From NCBI GenBank assembly GCA_016858145.1, contig JAEHOE010000103.1, forward strand, positions 248,001 to 312,000: a DNA stretch of 64,000 nucleotides. Reading direction: 5' to 3'. This document shows, one piece after another, positions 23,201-34,368 of the stretch (its first letter is position 1; every line of letters starts with the position of its first letter). Below the pieces are notes generated by a model. That model was not told the DNA's origin. It ran no database searches and saw only the letters and a list, made by a program, of their open reading frames with translations. This DNA is from Edaphochlamys debaryana (lineage: Eukaryota; Chlorophyta; Chlorophyceae; Chlamydomonadales). Both the position numbers and the translations under genes were made by a program.

Positions 23201-26200
23201 AACAAGAAGGTGAGGAGGACGGCGTGGGACAGCGGTGCGTGCACAGGAGGTCGGCTTGTCCTGGCCAGATTGAGACCGGGCGGGGAGCTTCCAGGGGGAG
23301 CAACAGGCCCCGGGGCGTGGGGCCGCATGAAAAAGTGAGGCACGGCATGGCCGTCGTGCGCGTTCGTCGCTGCTCTGACATCCCCTGGGACCCACCCGGG
23401 CTGCTCTTGGCCACAGCCGCCGCGGACGGCCGCCGCCAGCGGTTCAGCAAACCGACGCCGCGAGCGCTGCCGGCGGCGGCGACGGCACCGGCGGCGATGG
23501 CATGGCCTGCAGCTGGCAGCGGCGACAGCTCCATGGACACGTCGCCGCCAGCGTCGGCGTCACCGCCGCCGCCGCCGGCCGCAGCGGCGCCGTCACCGCC
23601 GCCAGGCGTGCCGGCGGCAGCCGGACCGGGCTTGGCGGAGGAGGCCGAGCTAGGAGTGGCGAAGACAGCGGCGCCGACGAGGTTGATGGGGCGTGACGGC
23701 GTCCCAAGCGTATCCCTGCTGCTGCCGCCGCCGTCACCGCGGCCGCTGTTCGCCGCCGCTGACGTGGACGCGATGTCGTACGCCGGATTCTCGCTTACGC
23801 GATCCAGCATGGTCGGGCCCGCGTGTGTTGCGTACGGCGGCGCGATGAGGCTGTGAAGGGACTTGGCGGAAGGCGGGCCGGGTCCGGGCGGCGGCGGCCT
23901 GCGGGATGGTGGGTGTGGGGGCGCAGAAGACGGCGGACAGGCTCAAAACCTGGAACCCAACCCCTAATGGAGGCCGGTGCGCCTCTGCAGATTACCTGAA
24001 TGGAGTGCTTAGCTGCTTAGCTGCTTAGGTTCCTCGCAAAGTTCGTGCCTGGACCCTCGTGCGTGCCCGGGTCGAGGCCCTGGGCGCTGCGTCTCCCCCG
24101 GCCCTGCTCCGCCCCGCCCCGCCCCGCAAGACCCTGCCCGGCCCGGCCCAGCCCTAGTGGGCTACCCACGTCCTGCCCAGCCCGGCTCTGCTTCGCCCCG
24201 CCAAGCCCTGCGCAGCCCCTGACCCACCGGCCCGACCGCGACGGCGAGTCCGCCGCCGAGGCGCTCCACTCCCCGGCTGCTCCCGGCGCCCCCATCCCCG
24301 CCGCCGCCGCCGCTCCCGCGGGTGCTGACTGTGCGTCCCGGCTGTCCGTTGATGAAAGACCAGGCCCCGCCCCGGCGGCGCTGGCGGCTCGCGCCGATGC
24401 AGAGTGCTGCAGCGGCGGCGGCGGGGACAGCGGCGGCAGGCCCAACCCCGCCGCCAATTGTTGGGCGCCCTGCGTCGGCCGGCGGCCAAATCCGAGCCAG
24501 GCGCCGCCAGCGCTCGCGCTGCTGTAGGCCCATGCGCCGAGCCGCGAGACGGCGCCGCTGACTCGGCCAACCGTCGACGTAGTCATGCCCGCTGACGTCA
24601 GTGCCTGGCCGCCGGCGGAAACCGCGTGGCGCGGGGGCGCTGGCGGCGCCGCCGAGCCGTCGGCGGCCACCGGTAATCGCAGGTGTGACGGCGACGTCGG
24701 CCCGCCGCCGCCGGCGCTTAGGCCGGTGCCAAAGGTCGGGGCGTTGGCACTGGACGAGCGCTCCATGGACACCTGCCGCTGGTAGGTGCCGTACGGTCCC
24801 GTCACTGCAGGTCCGGAGGTGCCGTACGGTCTCCCGCTCAGGCTCCGCCCGCCGTCCGAGAACGCGCCGCTGAGCCCAGCGCCGGGGAACAAGGAGGCCT
24901 CCCCCGGCCCTGCCGTACTGCCAGCGGCGCCGAAGGAGTCATGTACGGCAAGCCGCGACGGCTGGTTCAGGTACGGCAGGTCGCGAGATCCCGCACGGCT
25001 TCCGAGCGCTAGGCCGGCCGACAGGGGTGCTCCTGCGACAGAGCCTGCCAGGGGGGCCGCCGCCTGTTGGGCGCCAGAGTCACGTGAGATGCTGGCTCCG
25101 CGATGGCGGCCAAAAGAGGGCTGATGCACGTGGCCGTGGCCGTACGCATGCACGTGGTGGCCAGGGTGTACGGCAGGCGCCGACGACCGCTCGTGCGCCA
25201 TCCCCTGCATGCTCGCCGCGCCGCCGCCCGCCGTGGCGTACTGTACGACAGCCATGGTGATGTGCGCCGCCGTGGACTGGATCACGAGGGCGAGCCGGTC
25301 AGCTGCAGGGCATTGCCGTGGGGATCGCAAGCGTTTAGCATCGGTGCCAGTAGCACAAGCGGTAGGATGCCCTCCCAAACACAGGCCCAACACTGCAGCC
25401 AAGGGACGTGCCCACCCGAAGGCCAACGCGAGCAACCTGTTATGGTTGGCTTGCTTTCCCTAGGCGACTCTCCGTGACCCACATGCGCCGACCCACATGG
25501 CCATGCTTGACCCCTGTGCACAACGCCCCGACCCACATGCCCGCCCGCTGTGCGGAGCGCCCCGGCCCGCCCACGCAGCCTGCCCTCGCCATGCCCCTCT
25601 CCCAACGGCCCGACCGCTCACCCGTCAGCCTGGCAGGCAGACCCAGGCTGGGATCGGGCGCACAGCAGTGCTCATTGAAGGCTCTCCCCAGCGACGATTC
25701 CAGCAACGCCTTGCTGACCGCATCCAGGCTCCCGCCGGCCGGCATGGCCGCCGCCGCCGCCACGCCGCCAGGCCCGCTGAAGCTGCTGCCCGAAACGCCG
25801 CCGCTTCCGCCGCCGCCGTCGTGCCCTGAACCTCCGTCCACACGAACAGCCGTGTGGCGCCTCCGCATGGAGTCGGGTCCGACGGAGGGCGGCGGATAGG
25901 GGAAGGGCGATAACCCCAACAGCAGCCGCCCGGCCGCCGCCACCGCGGTGAGCAGCCCGGTCAGGCGCTGCAGCTGCTCCAGGACCAGGTAGCCGGCGCC
26001 GTCCCTGTGCACATGCGGGGTACGGCAACGAGCGGAACAGCATTGTACGACAACTGAGGAGACAAGGCTGGGTGAGGAGGTGCGTTTGGACCAGTTGTGG
26101 CCGGTTTGGACAGGACAGGTCAGGGCAGGGCAGCAACCCTCTGTGCGACACTTGTATCCCGTTTGGGTGCAGCAGGGCTGGCATTCGCCAGTGCTCCAAC

Positions 26201-27181
26201 CGTTGTTGCTTGACGTCCTGCCGTACGCAGGACCACCGCAAGACCGGATCCTGACCACCCTGCACGCACACGGCGGCCCCAGAGCGCAGTCCGCGACCTT
26301 TGCCCCAGCCCGTCCATGCCCACCGGTCCAGAGTCCAGAAAGCGCAGCTCGCCCTCTCCTCCAGGCCACCGCTTCCCACCACCGTGAGGAGAGCGACCTT
26401 GCAGGCACCAACAGGGGAAGCCCGAGGAAGGCAACGGTCAGTGTGAGAGCAGGCGTGTATAGCGGACTAGCCCCTTCGCAACCCCTCGCCTCGACGCTAC
26501 CACCCTGAGACACACGGTGGAGTGTAGAATGGACTTCTGTCATCAGTCACGTAAGGCAACCTGTCAATTCATTCCTTGCGCATGCCGTACCCACCAGTAC
26601 ATCCAGAGGCACCACCCTGTTCATGCCAAACCCCAGTGCGGGTCCACCGCGCTCGTCTGCGCCGCCCCCGCCAGTAACGGGGTTAGCCCACGCGCACAGC
26701 TCCTCCAGAATAGCCTCCGGTCGCACATCCTGCTTGGTTTGTGTGGGGAGGCGAGCTGAGGTGGGCTGGGCTGGGCGCATCCCGCCGGCCCTCTAGTGCC
26801 TGACCCCAGGCCCGTCCTCTCCACCTGCGGTGTCTGACCACCAGCTGGCTATGGGCCCCAGTATACCAGCCCTATCTATGTGCCCGCGCATGGAGGGCTC
26901 AAAGGGGCTCACCGAGGGCACGCAAGCGAACTGCCGGAGGATCCCCACCGCAGCAGTCTCGGGGACGACATCTGCAACTGCTGCACGCGAGGTCCCCGGG
27001 CCACCTCCTGCGATCACCGCAGGAAAGAGTCATGATGCGAACCCCCGAGGTTCTGGGGGCTGCTGGCAGGTCAGCGCTCACCGACAGCCAACAAGACCCG
27101 CGAAAATGCCTGTCCAAGCAAGGTCGGCTCGCACAACAGCGTGTGCTCCACCAGAGCCACTAGCGTCTCTACAACAATCAT
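20273..27181 (-). CDS. Unrecognised protein with helical N-terminus and two adjacent C-terminal TM helices
   Basis: Exons (minus): 27181-27082, 27007-26913, 26729-26595, 26504-26398, 26004-25622, 25302-24228, 23850-23396, 23138-22796, 22512-21913, 21726-21490, 21143-21038, 20878-20273. Every phase agrees, giving 1413 residues from the ATG at 27181. Residues about 1-275 are hydrophobic-helical (for example VVETLVALVEHTLL and LEQLQRLTGLLTAV), possibly an alpha-solenoid. A long Gly/Ser/Ala-rich region follows. Two TM helices lie at the junction of exons 22512-21913 and 21726-21490 (SIIALLTMDAALVAWVYL, then SVSLVIVAATNAGLVLLVLVI), separated only by DRRERL. The tail is Gly/Met/His-rich. The final ATG-TGA is also a perfect GTGAGT donor, so a further 3' exon is possible. 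Extra 5' exons up to about 28156 are likely. Exon 26504-26398 uses an unusual GTCGCT donor. I do not recognise the family. Confidence 0.65.
21311..21459. repeat. Duplicated 58-bp intronic element, period about 91 bp
   Basis: The segment 21311-21368 recurs at 21402-21459 with few differences (shared core CACAGACCCAACACC, then CCTAATGGAACCCAGCCCC). Both copies lie in the intron between exons 21726-21490 and 21143-21038 of the two-TM protein gene. Confidence 0.85.
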
Positions 27182-28199
27182 TGCATCTTTGTTTAGCCCG
27201 CTCTCAGAAGGTGATGGCCGGCATTGCACCAGCGTCAACTGGAATGGCCCAGTATCCGAGTATATACAGTAAGCTGAGCATGGAAGAGCTGAAATGTCCC
27301 GATTTGACTGAGTCCGAGCACCTGCCCCCGTGCACATAGACACGGGCACGACGCGGGCCTTCGCCGCGACCCCCGCCAACCCTGGGTCTCCTCCCGCCCC
27401 CCCCCCCGTTGTTCTCGTCAAACCCTTTTCCCCCCCTCCCCTTCCGTGTACTATGCGGCTTTCGGCGTCCTAGCGGCCCAAGTGGCGCTTTACCTCAGGT
27501 CGGAGCTGGGGTTATTATAGACAGTAGCGCCGCGGAGTCGTGGCGGAGTCGGAGCTGGGGACGCCAGGGTTGACGCCTTGCTGTCCACACGCTCTCTGAC
27601 GCCGGGTCTGTCACCTGCTGCTCTACGCCAGTCATTTCTCGCTCGGGCGCCCCTGTCGCAGCTGAGCCGTGTGCTGCGCCCTGCTGCGCCCCCCGCCCCC
27701 TTCTCCACACACGGGTCGTCCCTGGTGACCCCACAGACCGCGGAGCAACTAATCCGGCCGCTACACCCTTGAAACGATGCGGCGGGGGTGCGTGGGGAGG
27801 CGTGGGGAGGCCCTGTGTCGCCGCCGATCTTGCCCGTCCCCGCCCGGGACCGTACTAGCATGCGCGCACACAGAACATTTCGCTCATCGTAGTCAGAGCC
27901 GTTTGAGGCCGCACTGGCACTCGCGCTGCACAGAGGGCTGCGTACCTTACACTGCGGGCAGCATCCACTGAGCAAACATACGCAAGAACCGTTGCGACAA
28001 GCTTTTTCGGCCTTCTTTACGCCCTGTGCGCTTCGTAGCTTGTAGCGCATGGGCCCGGAGCGGCTGCGACCGCGCAAGGAGCAGCCTCAAGTTTGTCCAA
28101 CCGAGCTGGTTTCCTAGCATTAGCATTGTTGACGACGCACAGCAAAGCAACATCATGCTTTAGCGAAGGGCGCGCGCTGCTCAGAAGCGGCCTTGGGTA
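27182..28199. other. Unresolved 5' region between divergent genes
   Basis: On the minus strand possible further exons of the two-TM protein gene can be seen: one ending near 27498 (…VYNNPSSDL then a GAG|GTAAAG donor) and one near 28156-27951 ending at GCAGT|GTAAGG. I could not join them in phase with confidence to the exon at 27181. The divergent plus-strand gene starts at 28200, so the shared promoter lies in or near this interval. Confidence 0.35.
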
Positions 28200-31100
28200 A
28201 TGGAAGAACAGGCGGGCCCTGCTTCAACCGGCCCCTCTACCTCTGGACCTGGCGGTCCAACAAAGAAACCGCGGCGAGAGCTGTAAGCGACAGCGCGGCA
28301 GGGGCGTCTGTTTTGCAGGGGGCCGCAAGCCGCACAATTGGCTTTTGACCCGCGCTTCTGCCGCTTCTGCAGGAACTGGTGGCATTCCTTCAATTCTTGG
28401 CAAGTGGGCGGCGTGGGCGCACCCGCTCGGGGGGTTGGGCCCGACTGCACGTCGGCCGCTGTCAGGCAGCGTCTGTCCGAGTTACCACGTTGAGGGTGTG
28501 CGCCACCGCAGGTGGCGGGAGGAATACGACAAATTGGGACGACGCCCGCGCATGCAGGAAGTTGACGAGTGAGTTGGCCGTGGCGGCTGTGCAAAGGCCC
28601 TCGGCCGGGGGGCGGGGTGGTGTTTTGGGCGCCGTGGAATAGGGGAGGCGGCTGCGCAGCTGCCCGGCAGTCCCCTGGAAACCCGACCGTTTGTCAGAGC
28701 TGAGACCCGAGCGATACCCGGGCGATGCTCCAGATCAGCCAGGACGTTCGGCCGCGAGCTTGTGCCCTACCGTTAGGTGATTGAGGCGTGTGCAATGCTC
28801 CTCGCCGCTGTGTTCTGAGGGCACGTCCCCGGCTGTGCGCAGTAACGGCGGCTCAATGAGCCCTGCCTTCTTGGCCCGGCTGTAAGCGCCGCTCCTGCCC
28901 CATGCCTTGTCAGCAGCTTGTATCCTCCGCACTTTCACCCAGGGCCCCTGGCCCCACACAAGGAACGCGCGTTTCCGCTTTCCCATGCATCCTCGACCTT
29001 GGGCCCTTGACTCCAGGACTCAACGCCCTGCCCTGATCTCCCGTGGGCAAGGCGGCATCAAGGATTGTGAAACCAAACCCCTTTGCCCTGGGTTCCCATG
29101 GCACACAGGTGGTATCACGAGAACGCTGAGCGCATCTGGGGCCCTGAAAAGCCCTCCCTAGAGGCTACGCGCGACCACGCGAAGTGCCTTCGCTCCAAAA
29201 AGGAGTTGCGCGAGTACTTCGCGCGCTATAACGCTAAGAAGGTATGTAGGCAGGGGGTTGCACGCGTGTGGATTGCATGGGTTGGCATGCGTAGCCAGCA
29301 GTTCCCATCCACACCACGGCTCGAGGCTTTGCACGTGGCCGAGGCGGCATGTAGGCCCTGTCCTAAAGCGCAGGGCCCCCAGAGCCTTGCTAGCTCCGTC
29401 GGGCGCCCGCGCGTCCCTTTCCAACGCCCGCCCCGCCCGCTGTCCCCTCGCCGCTGCCCGCCCTCTCAGGGTCAGACCGGCAGCGGCACGGGTCGCGGCG
29501 AGGACTCCCCCGCACCCGGCGGCGGACCCCAGGTCTCAGGGGCCAGCGACCCCGCTACCGGCGGCGGCGGCGGCGGAACCGGCGGCGGGCCGGCCCGCTA
29601 CAACTCCCACCCCGGCTCAATGCTGACGGGTGGCTCTAGCAGCGCCCTGGTCAGCGGCGGCTACAGCGAGGTCGCCCTGGGGCCGCCTGCGATCGACCCA
29701 GCCACAGGTCTGCCCATCGGCGGGCTGGCGGGCGGCGGCGGCGGCGACGAAGGGGTGGACCCAGAAGAGCTGCTGTCGGCGCTTCAGGCCAGCGGCGGCG
29801 GCGGCGGCGCCGCCGGCGTGGCGGCGCTGGGCGCCGCCGTACGGCAGCTGGCGGCGGGCAGCCTGGGACTCGGCCTGGGCGGCGGCGGCGGCGAGCGGAG
29901 TGGCGGCGCCGCTGGGCCCGGCGGAACTGGGAGCGGGCTGCCCCGGTCTGGCTACGGTGGCTACAGCCCGCTTGCTAGCACCAACCCGCTGCCTCCCTCG
30001 CCCGGTCGCCACGTAAGCGGGACGAGCATGGACGAGTCCATATCGATCGGGCCCGGCGGCGGCGGCGGCGGCGGAACGGCGGGTGTCGCGGCGCGGGATC
30101 TGCCGCCGCTGCCGTCGTCGCCGCCGGGCGCGCGTCCCACACCTTCCATATCTCGGCTCTCGCACCCGAGCGGCAGCGCGCCGCGGCCCGCGAGCCCGTC
30201 CAGCCTGCCGCGCACCGCCGCTGGCACTGCGCCCACGGCTTCAGCGTCTCGGTCCCAGGGTGCCGGGCGCGGCACCGGGCACGCGGCGAACCCCAGCGGG
30301 CTGAGCGGCGTGAGCGGGCGCGGCATGGATGAGGGCGAGGACGCGGCGGGCTTCGACCCACGAGCCGTCCCCAGCGAGGCGGAGGCGGATCAGTACCGTG
30401 GCAACACTCAGCGTGTCGCACGGTGGCTTGCGGGGCTTGCATCGACGGCACTGGCGGAGGGCGAGGAGGGGCCGGGCGGGCTGGGGCCGGGGCCAGGGCG
30501 GGGGCCGGGGTGGGGTCAGCTCCCCGGGAGCAGCATGGATGATGGCGATGCCGGCGCCGCCCTGTACGGCAACGGGTACGGCAACGGGTACGCGGACGGT
30601 ACGGCAGCTGACGCGGATGGCGCAGTGGGGCGGCGCTCGCTGCCCCGGCAGCGGCAGCAGCAGCAGCCGGGGGGTGGCGTGCAAGGGATCAAACCCGAGC
30701 CACTGTCCGACGGAGAGGGCTTGGAGGGAACCAGCGGCGGAAACGAGCCGGGTCTAGGCGCCGCTGCAGGGCACAAGCGGCCACGGTCGTGGGGTCATGC
30801 CACGGAAACGCGGGCAACACGGCCCGACGGATTGGAGGCGGAAGGGCGGCACGCCGCAGGGTCGGCGGCCGAGGCGGATGTGGATGCGGGGACGGCTGCT
30901 GCGCCCGGCGCTCTCGGCACGCCGCGCCGCTCGGGAAGTGCAACGGCCGCCGCGGGGATCGCAAACGTCGCGAGCGTGGGCGCCACCCACTCGCTGGCCT
31001 TCAAGGCCTCGGCGAATTCCGACCTGGCGTCAAACCCTCGCTCCATATCGCTGAGGCACCTCGCGTCGTTGGCGTCGGCCGGGACGGAGGACGCTGGCGG

Positions 31101-32518
31101 AGGCGGCGGCCGGAGCCCCAAGCTCGTACGGCTCGACCAGGTGCGGTGCCGGCCGCGGTCGTGTGGGTGGGGAGTCTGGGGACTGGCGGGCAGTGTCGAA
31201 GGAGGAGGTCGTGTGGGCGGGGACTGGGCGGGCAGTGTCCTAGCGGGAGAGAGGGCAGCAGGCTGCGCGGAGAGTGGCAGGGGGGCTTTGGGCCTGGGCC
31301 CAGAGCAGGGCTCCAGGGCATTCGGTCCCCATTCCGCAGCGTGTTTTGAATGCACTGTGCGCTGAGTTTCTGCCCTCCCTTCCAACTGCGCAGGTGCTCG
31401 CCGCCACCCGCCGCGCTGTTCAGCACCGGGGCCAGGGCAGCGTCACGCTGCTGGGCAACGCAGGCTCCGCCGGCGCCTCCGACGCGAACGCCGCTGGCGG
31501 CGGCGGCGGTTCCGGCGGCGGCAGTGGTGGCGGCGGCGGCGGTGGTGGTGGTCCGCCGGCGGGCGCGGGCGCTGGCCGCGAGCGGTCGCCGTCACCGGTC
31601 GGAGCGCTGGGATCGGGCAGGGTCCCGTCGCCGGGGGGCCCCGCGACGGCGCCGCCGCCGGTGCTGTCGCCGCTGCCGCCGCCGCCGCTGCCGGCGTCGT
31701 TCAGCCTCATGCAGGGCCCCCCGCCCGACCCCTTCCGAGCCCCCATGCCCTCCCTCGACCTCACCGGCATGACTCTCCCACTCCTTGCCGGGAGGGACTC
31801 GGTAAACTTCAGGAGCGCCGCCCCAGCCCCAGCTCCTGCACCTGCCCCCTCTCCTGCCCCGTTCCCCCACTCCAACGTCCACCACGCGCCGCCGCCACCG
31901 CCGCCCTCGTTCGGCGCGGGCTTGCAGCCCCGTGAGTCGCTCGAGATCCCCCGTACGGTGTCGTACGTGGCGGCGGCGATGGCGCTCAACACGCGCGAAT
32001 CCGTGGGCACGGCGGAGGCGCGGCTGATGCCGCCGCCGCCGCCACCGGCGCTGGCTGAGCGGCTGTCGACGATGCGCTCCAGTACGAACGCCAGCGTGTT
32101 GCTGGCGGCGGCGGGGCTGGGGCCCGGAGGGTCGGGCGCACTGGGGCCGGCCACACGGGAAGCGCTGGCGGGAGGCCGGCAGGCGGAGGAGGAGGGGCAG
32201 GGGCAGGTCGGCGGCGGAGAGGGCGGTGCCGGCGCTGGCGGGAGTGCTGCCGGCGGCGGTGCGGGGAGAGCGGCCCGAGCTGGCGGCGGCGGAGCGGCGG
32301 CCGCCGCCAGAGCCGTCGCGCCCAGCCCCGAGCCAGATCTCGCCGCCGCCGACGGTGATGTACTGCCGGTGGTCGTCTACACGCCGGACGTGTCGCCTGC
32401 CGTGCTACGGCACGTGGTCAACGGGGTCACGGTTGATACTGTTGTACAGGTCATCACCGTACAGCTGACGCTGCCGCCGTCGGCGGTGGAGGCTCTTCGA
32501 ATGACGCTGCCTCGGTAA
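28200..32518 (+). CDS. Putative nuclear protein with small N-terminal helical (possibly homeodomain-like) domain and Gly/Ala/Pro-rich body
   Basis: Exons: 28200-28282, 28512-28568, 29109-29241, 29470-31140, 31394-32518. Phases match; 1022 residues. After a Ser/Gly/Pro lead ending in a basic TKKPRREL, residues about 28-92 form a conserved-looking charged helical domain spread over three exons. It begins WREEYDKLGRRPR, passes RWYHENAERIWG with the R/W encoded across the junction, and ends KKELREYFARYNAKK. Its spacing and the aromatic pair YF followed by basic residues resemble a divergent homeodomain recognition helix, but the usual WF-x-N-x-R is not present, so the assignment is weak. The remainder is low complexity with runs of Gly, Ala and Pro, ending in a short beta-rich segment (PVVVYTPDVSPAVLRHVV). 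A DNA-binding regulator is an inference only. Confidence 0.65.
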
Positions 32519-34368
32519 CGCCAGCCGCCGGCCCAGCTCCCGGCGGGTCTGCAAAAAGAAAGGTCATGTCGAAAGACTGCGTTGTGGGTTTTCAGGGGCT
32601 TTTGCAGAAGCTGGTAGCAAGGTACTAACAGAGGGCGTACTGCAAAGACGGCTACAAGTGCGGCGATCTTTCATCATTTTCGGGCAACTCCGCTGCGGGC
32701 TGCGGGGCGCAACGGTACACTGAGGGCCAACTGGGCACCGGTGGTCGCGCCCTTTCAGTCCGCACTGCACATCACACCCCAGCCCCTTGAAGCGCGGCGC
32801 AGTTGATCGAGGCGCGTGTGCAAGCCGGGACAACATGGCACACGGCACGCGCCACAGCCCATCGGTGCCGAAACCCACAGGCGCAGGCGTGGAGCCGTGA
32901 ACAACGTAGGGTGGGGTGGGGGCCATCAAGGGGCCGGAATCGCGGCCGTGGGTCCAAGATGGGAGGCAAGAAGGTTTTTCGTGAGGCTTGATGAACGTTT
33001 GATGCATGTGGGGGTGTGGGGAGGCCTGTGTCGGTGAGCTCGGGCAGCGGCGGGTGGTCGAGTAGGCGTGCAATCCTTGTGTTGGCTTTCGGCTAGTTCC
33101 TCTTGCTGTCCGCAGATCTCTACATGAGACCGCTTGTTGGCGGTACAGCAATGCAAAACACTGCAATTCTGGAGTGTATGGCGAGCCGCCTTAGGTTTTG
33201 GGGGGTGAACTTTCCGTCTTGTCGCGCGCCTTTTGAGTTACCCTGGTCCACAGAACTGCGGGGTCCATTCAGCCGCCCCTGTGGCAGGAACGAATGTGGC
33301 TGTATTTCCGTATGCCAGTGCGCAGTTGCGCGCACACCTCCTTTCGTGTAGCTGTGGGTTGCCAGACAGGGCGTGGGGAGCACTCGTGATTCGACGCGGA
33401 GAGTGGGCTATGTACGCGCGGCGCGGTGGATTGGCGCGCGGACCGCAACGCTTTAGCAAGGGCAGGGGCTGGGGCCGGGACCGGCAGTCGCCGGATGGTG
33501 TGGAGTCAACTAGGTAGAGATCGACCCGGTTTAGAGGGATGCAGGAACTTCGGGAAGCCAGTCTCCGTGGAGCATTAGACAAGTCAGCGGTGGCGGCGCC
33601 TTGATTGGACACTGCTGTCGTACTGGGCGAGGCTGCTGTGAGTGTGGGGGCGCGTGCGAGTCTTAATCAGGGGTACCCCTGGTCTTAATGCCATAAACCT
33701 TGGTTAGTCCACATGACGGGGCAGCGCCGCAACTTTGGCAAAGGGTTGGGAGGCAGCACTACGCATGTGTTGCTGTTGTGAAGGAGCGAGTCAATACCGG
33801 GTGGCTTGAGGGACTGTTCCCTGCTGGCCTGTCTCTGCATCGTCAATTCACGGGGTCGTTGACTTCGTCCCTCTCCGTCAAGGTGTACTATGGCGCCTCG
33901 GGCAAGGGGTGGTCTCGGGCGCCAAAACGGCCAAGTCACGGCCAAGTTAAGACACACGCGCAACTTGGGCGGTCGGGAGGCAGTGGTCTCCATGCTCGCG
34001 GCCTGGGTGGCGCAGGTGAGGACGGGGGCGTATCAGGTGGGAGAGGTGCGGTGCGCAGGCGCTCTAGGCAAGGCGCAGACGGGTAGCAGCCAGGGCGCAC
34101 AAGGACGAGGAGGACCAAGGGCGGGCCGCGGCAGTGGGATTATGGCAGCGGGCTGAGCGGCTTGCAGGGCCCAGCCGGCTCATGCAGGCGTGGTTCCTGG
34201 ATCCAAAGTACGGCCCATGCGGCCCCCATGCGTGGGCCGAGCAAATTCTGCAAGTTATGCATGTGACGCCGAACTGCGTCGCTTGACTCCATAACCGAAC
34301 AGCAGCTCTCTAATTACATACTGTTGACCCAGATTGCCCCAGTCGTGGCTCTGGTAACGGACGGAGGG
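32519..34368. other. Intergenic region, no gene seen
   Basis: This lies between two plus-strand genes and must hold the 3' untranslated region of the Gly-rich gene and the promoter of the allantoin-synthase gene. Local composition is less GC-rich than the coding blocks. A 14-bp perfect palindrome sits at 33668-33681. No convincing exon, tRNA or transposon signature was found. Confidence 0.45.
33668..33681. repeat. 14-bp perfect palindrome flanked by a direct repeat
   Basis: CAGGGGTACCCCTG reads the same on both strands. It is flanked on each side by the direct repeat TCTTAAT. The function, if any, is unknown. Confidence 0.8.

Noticed and set aside
27490..28077. Possible similarity of the upstream two-TM gene exons to hyccin (FAM126)
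   Set aside because: Only a few scattered residues (VY-x-x-PSS) agree, the exons could not be joined in phase, and hyccin lacks the TM hairpin found downstream.
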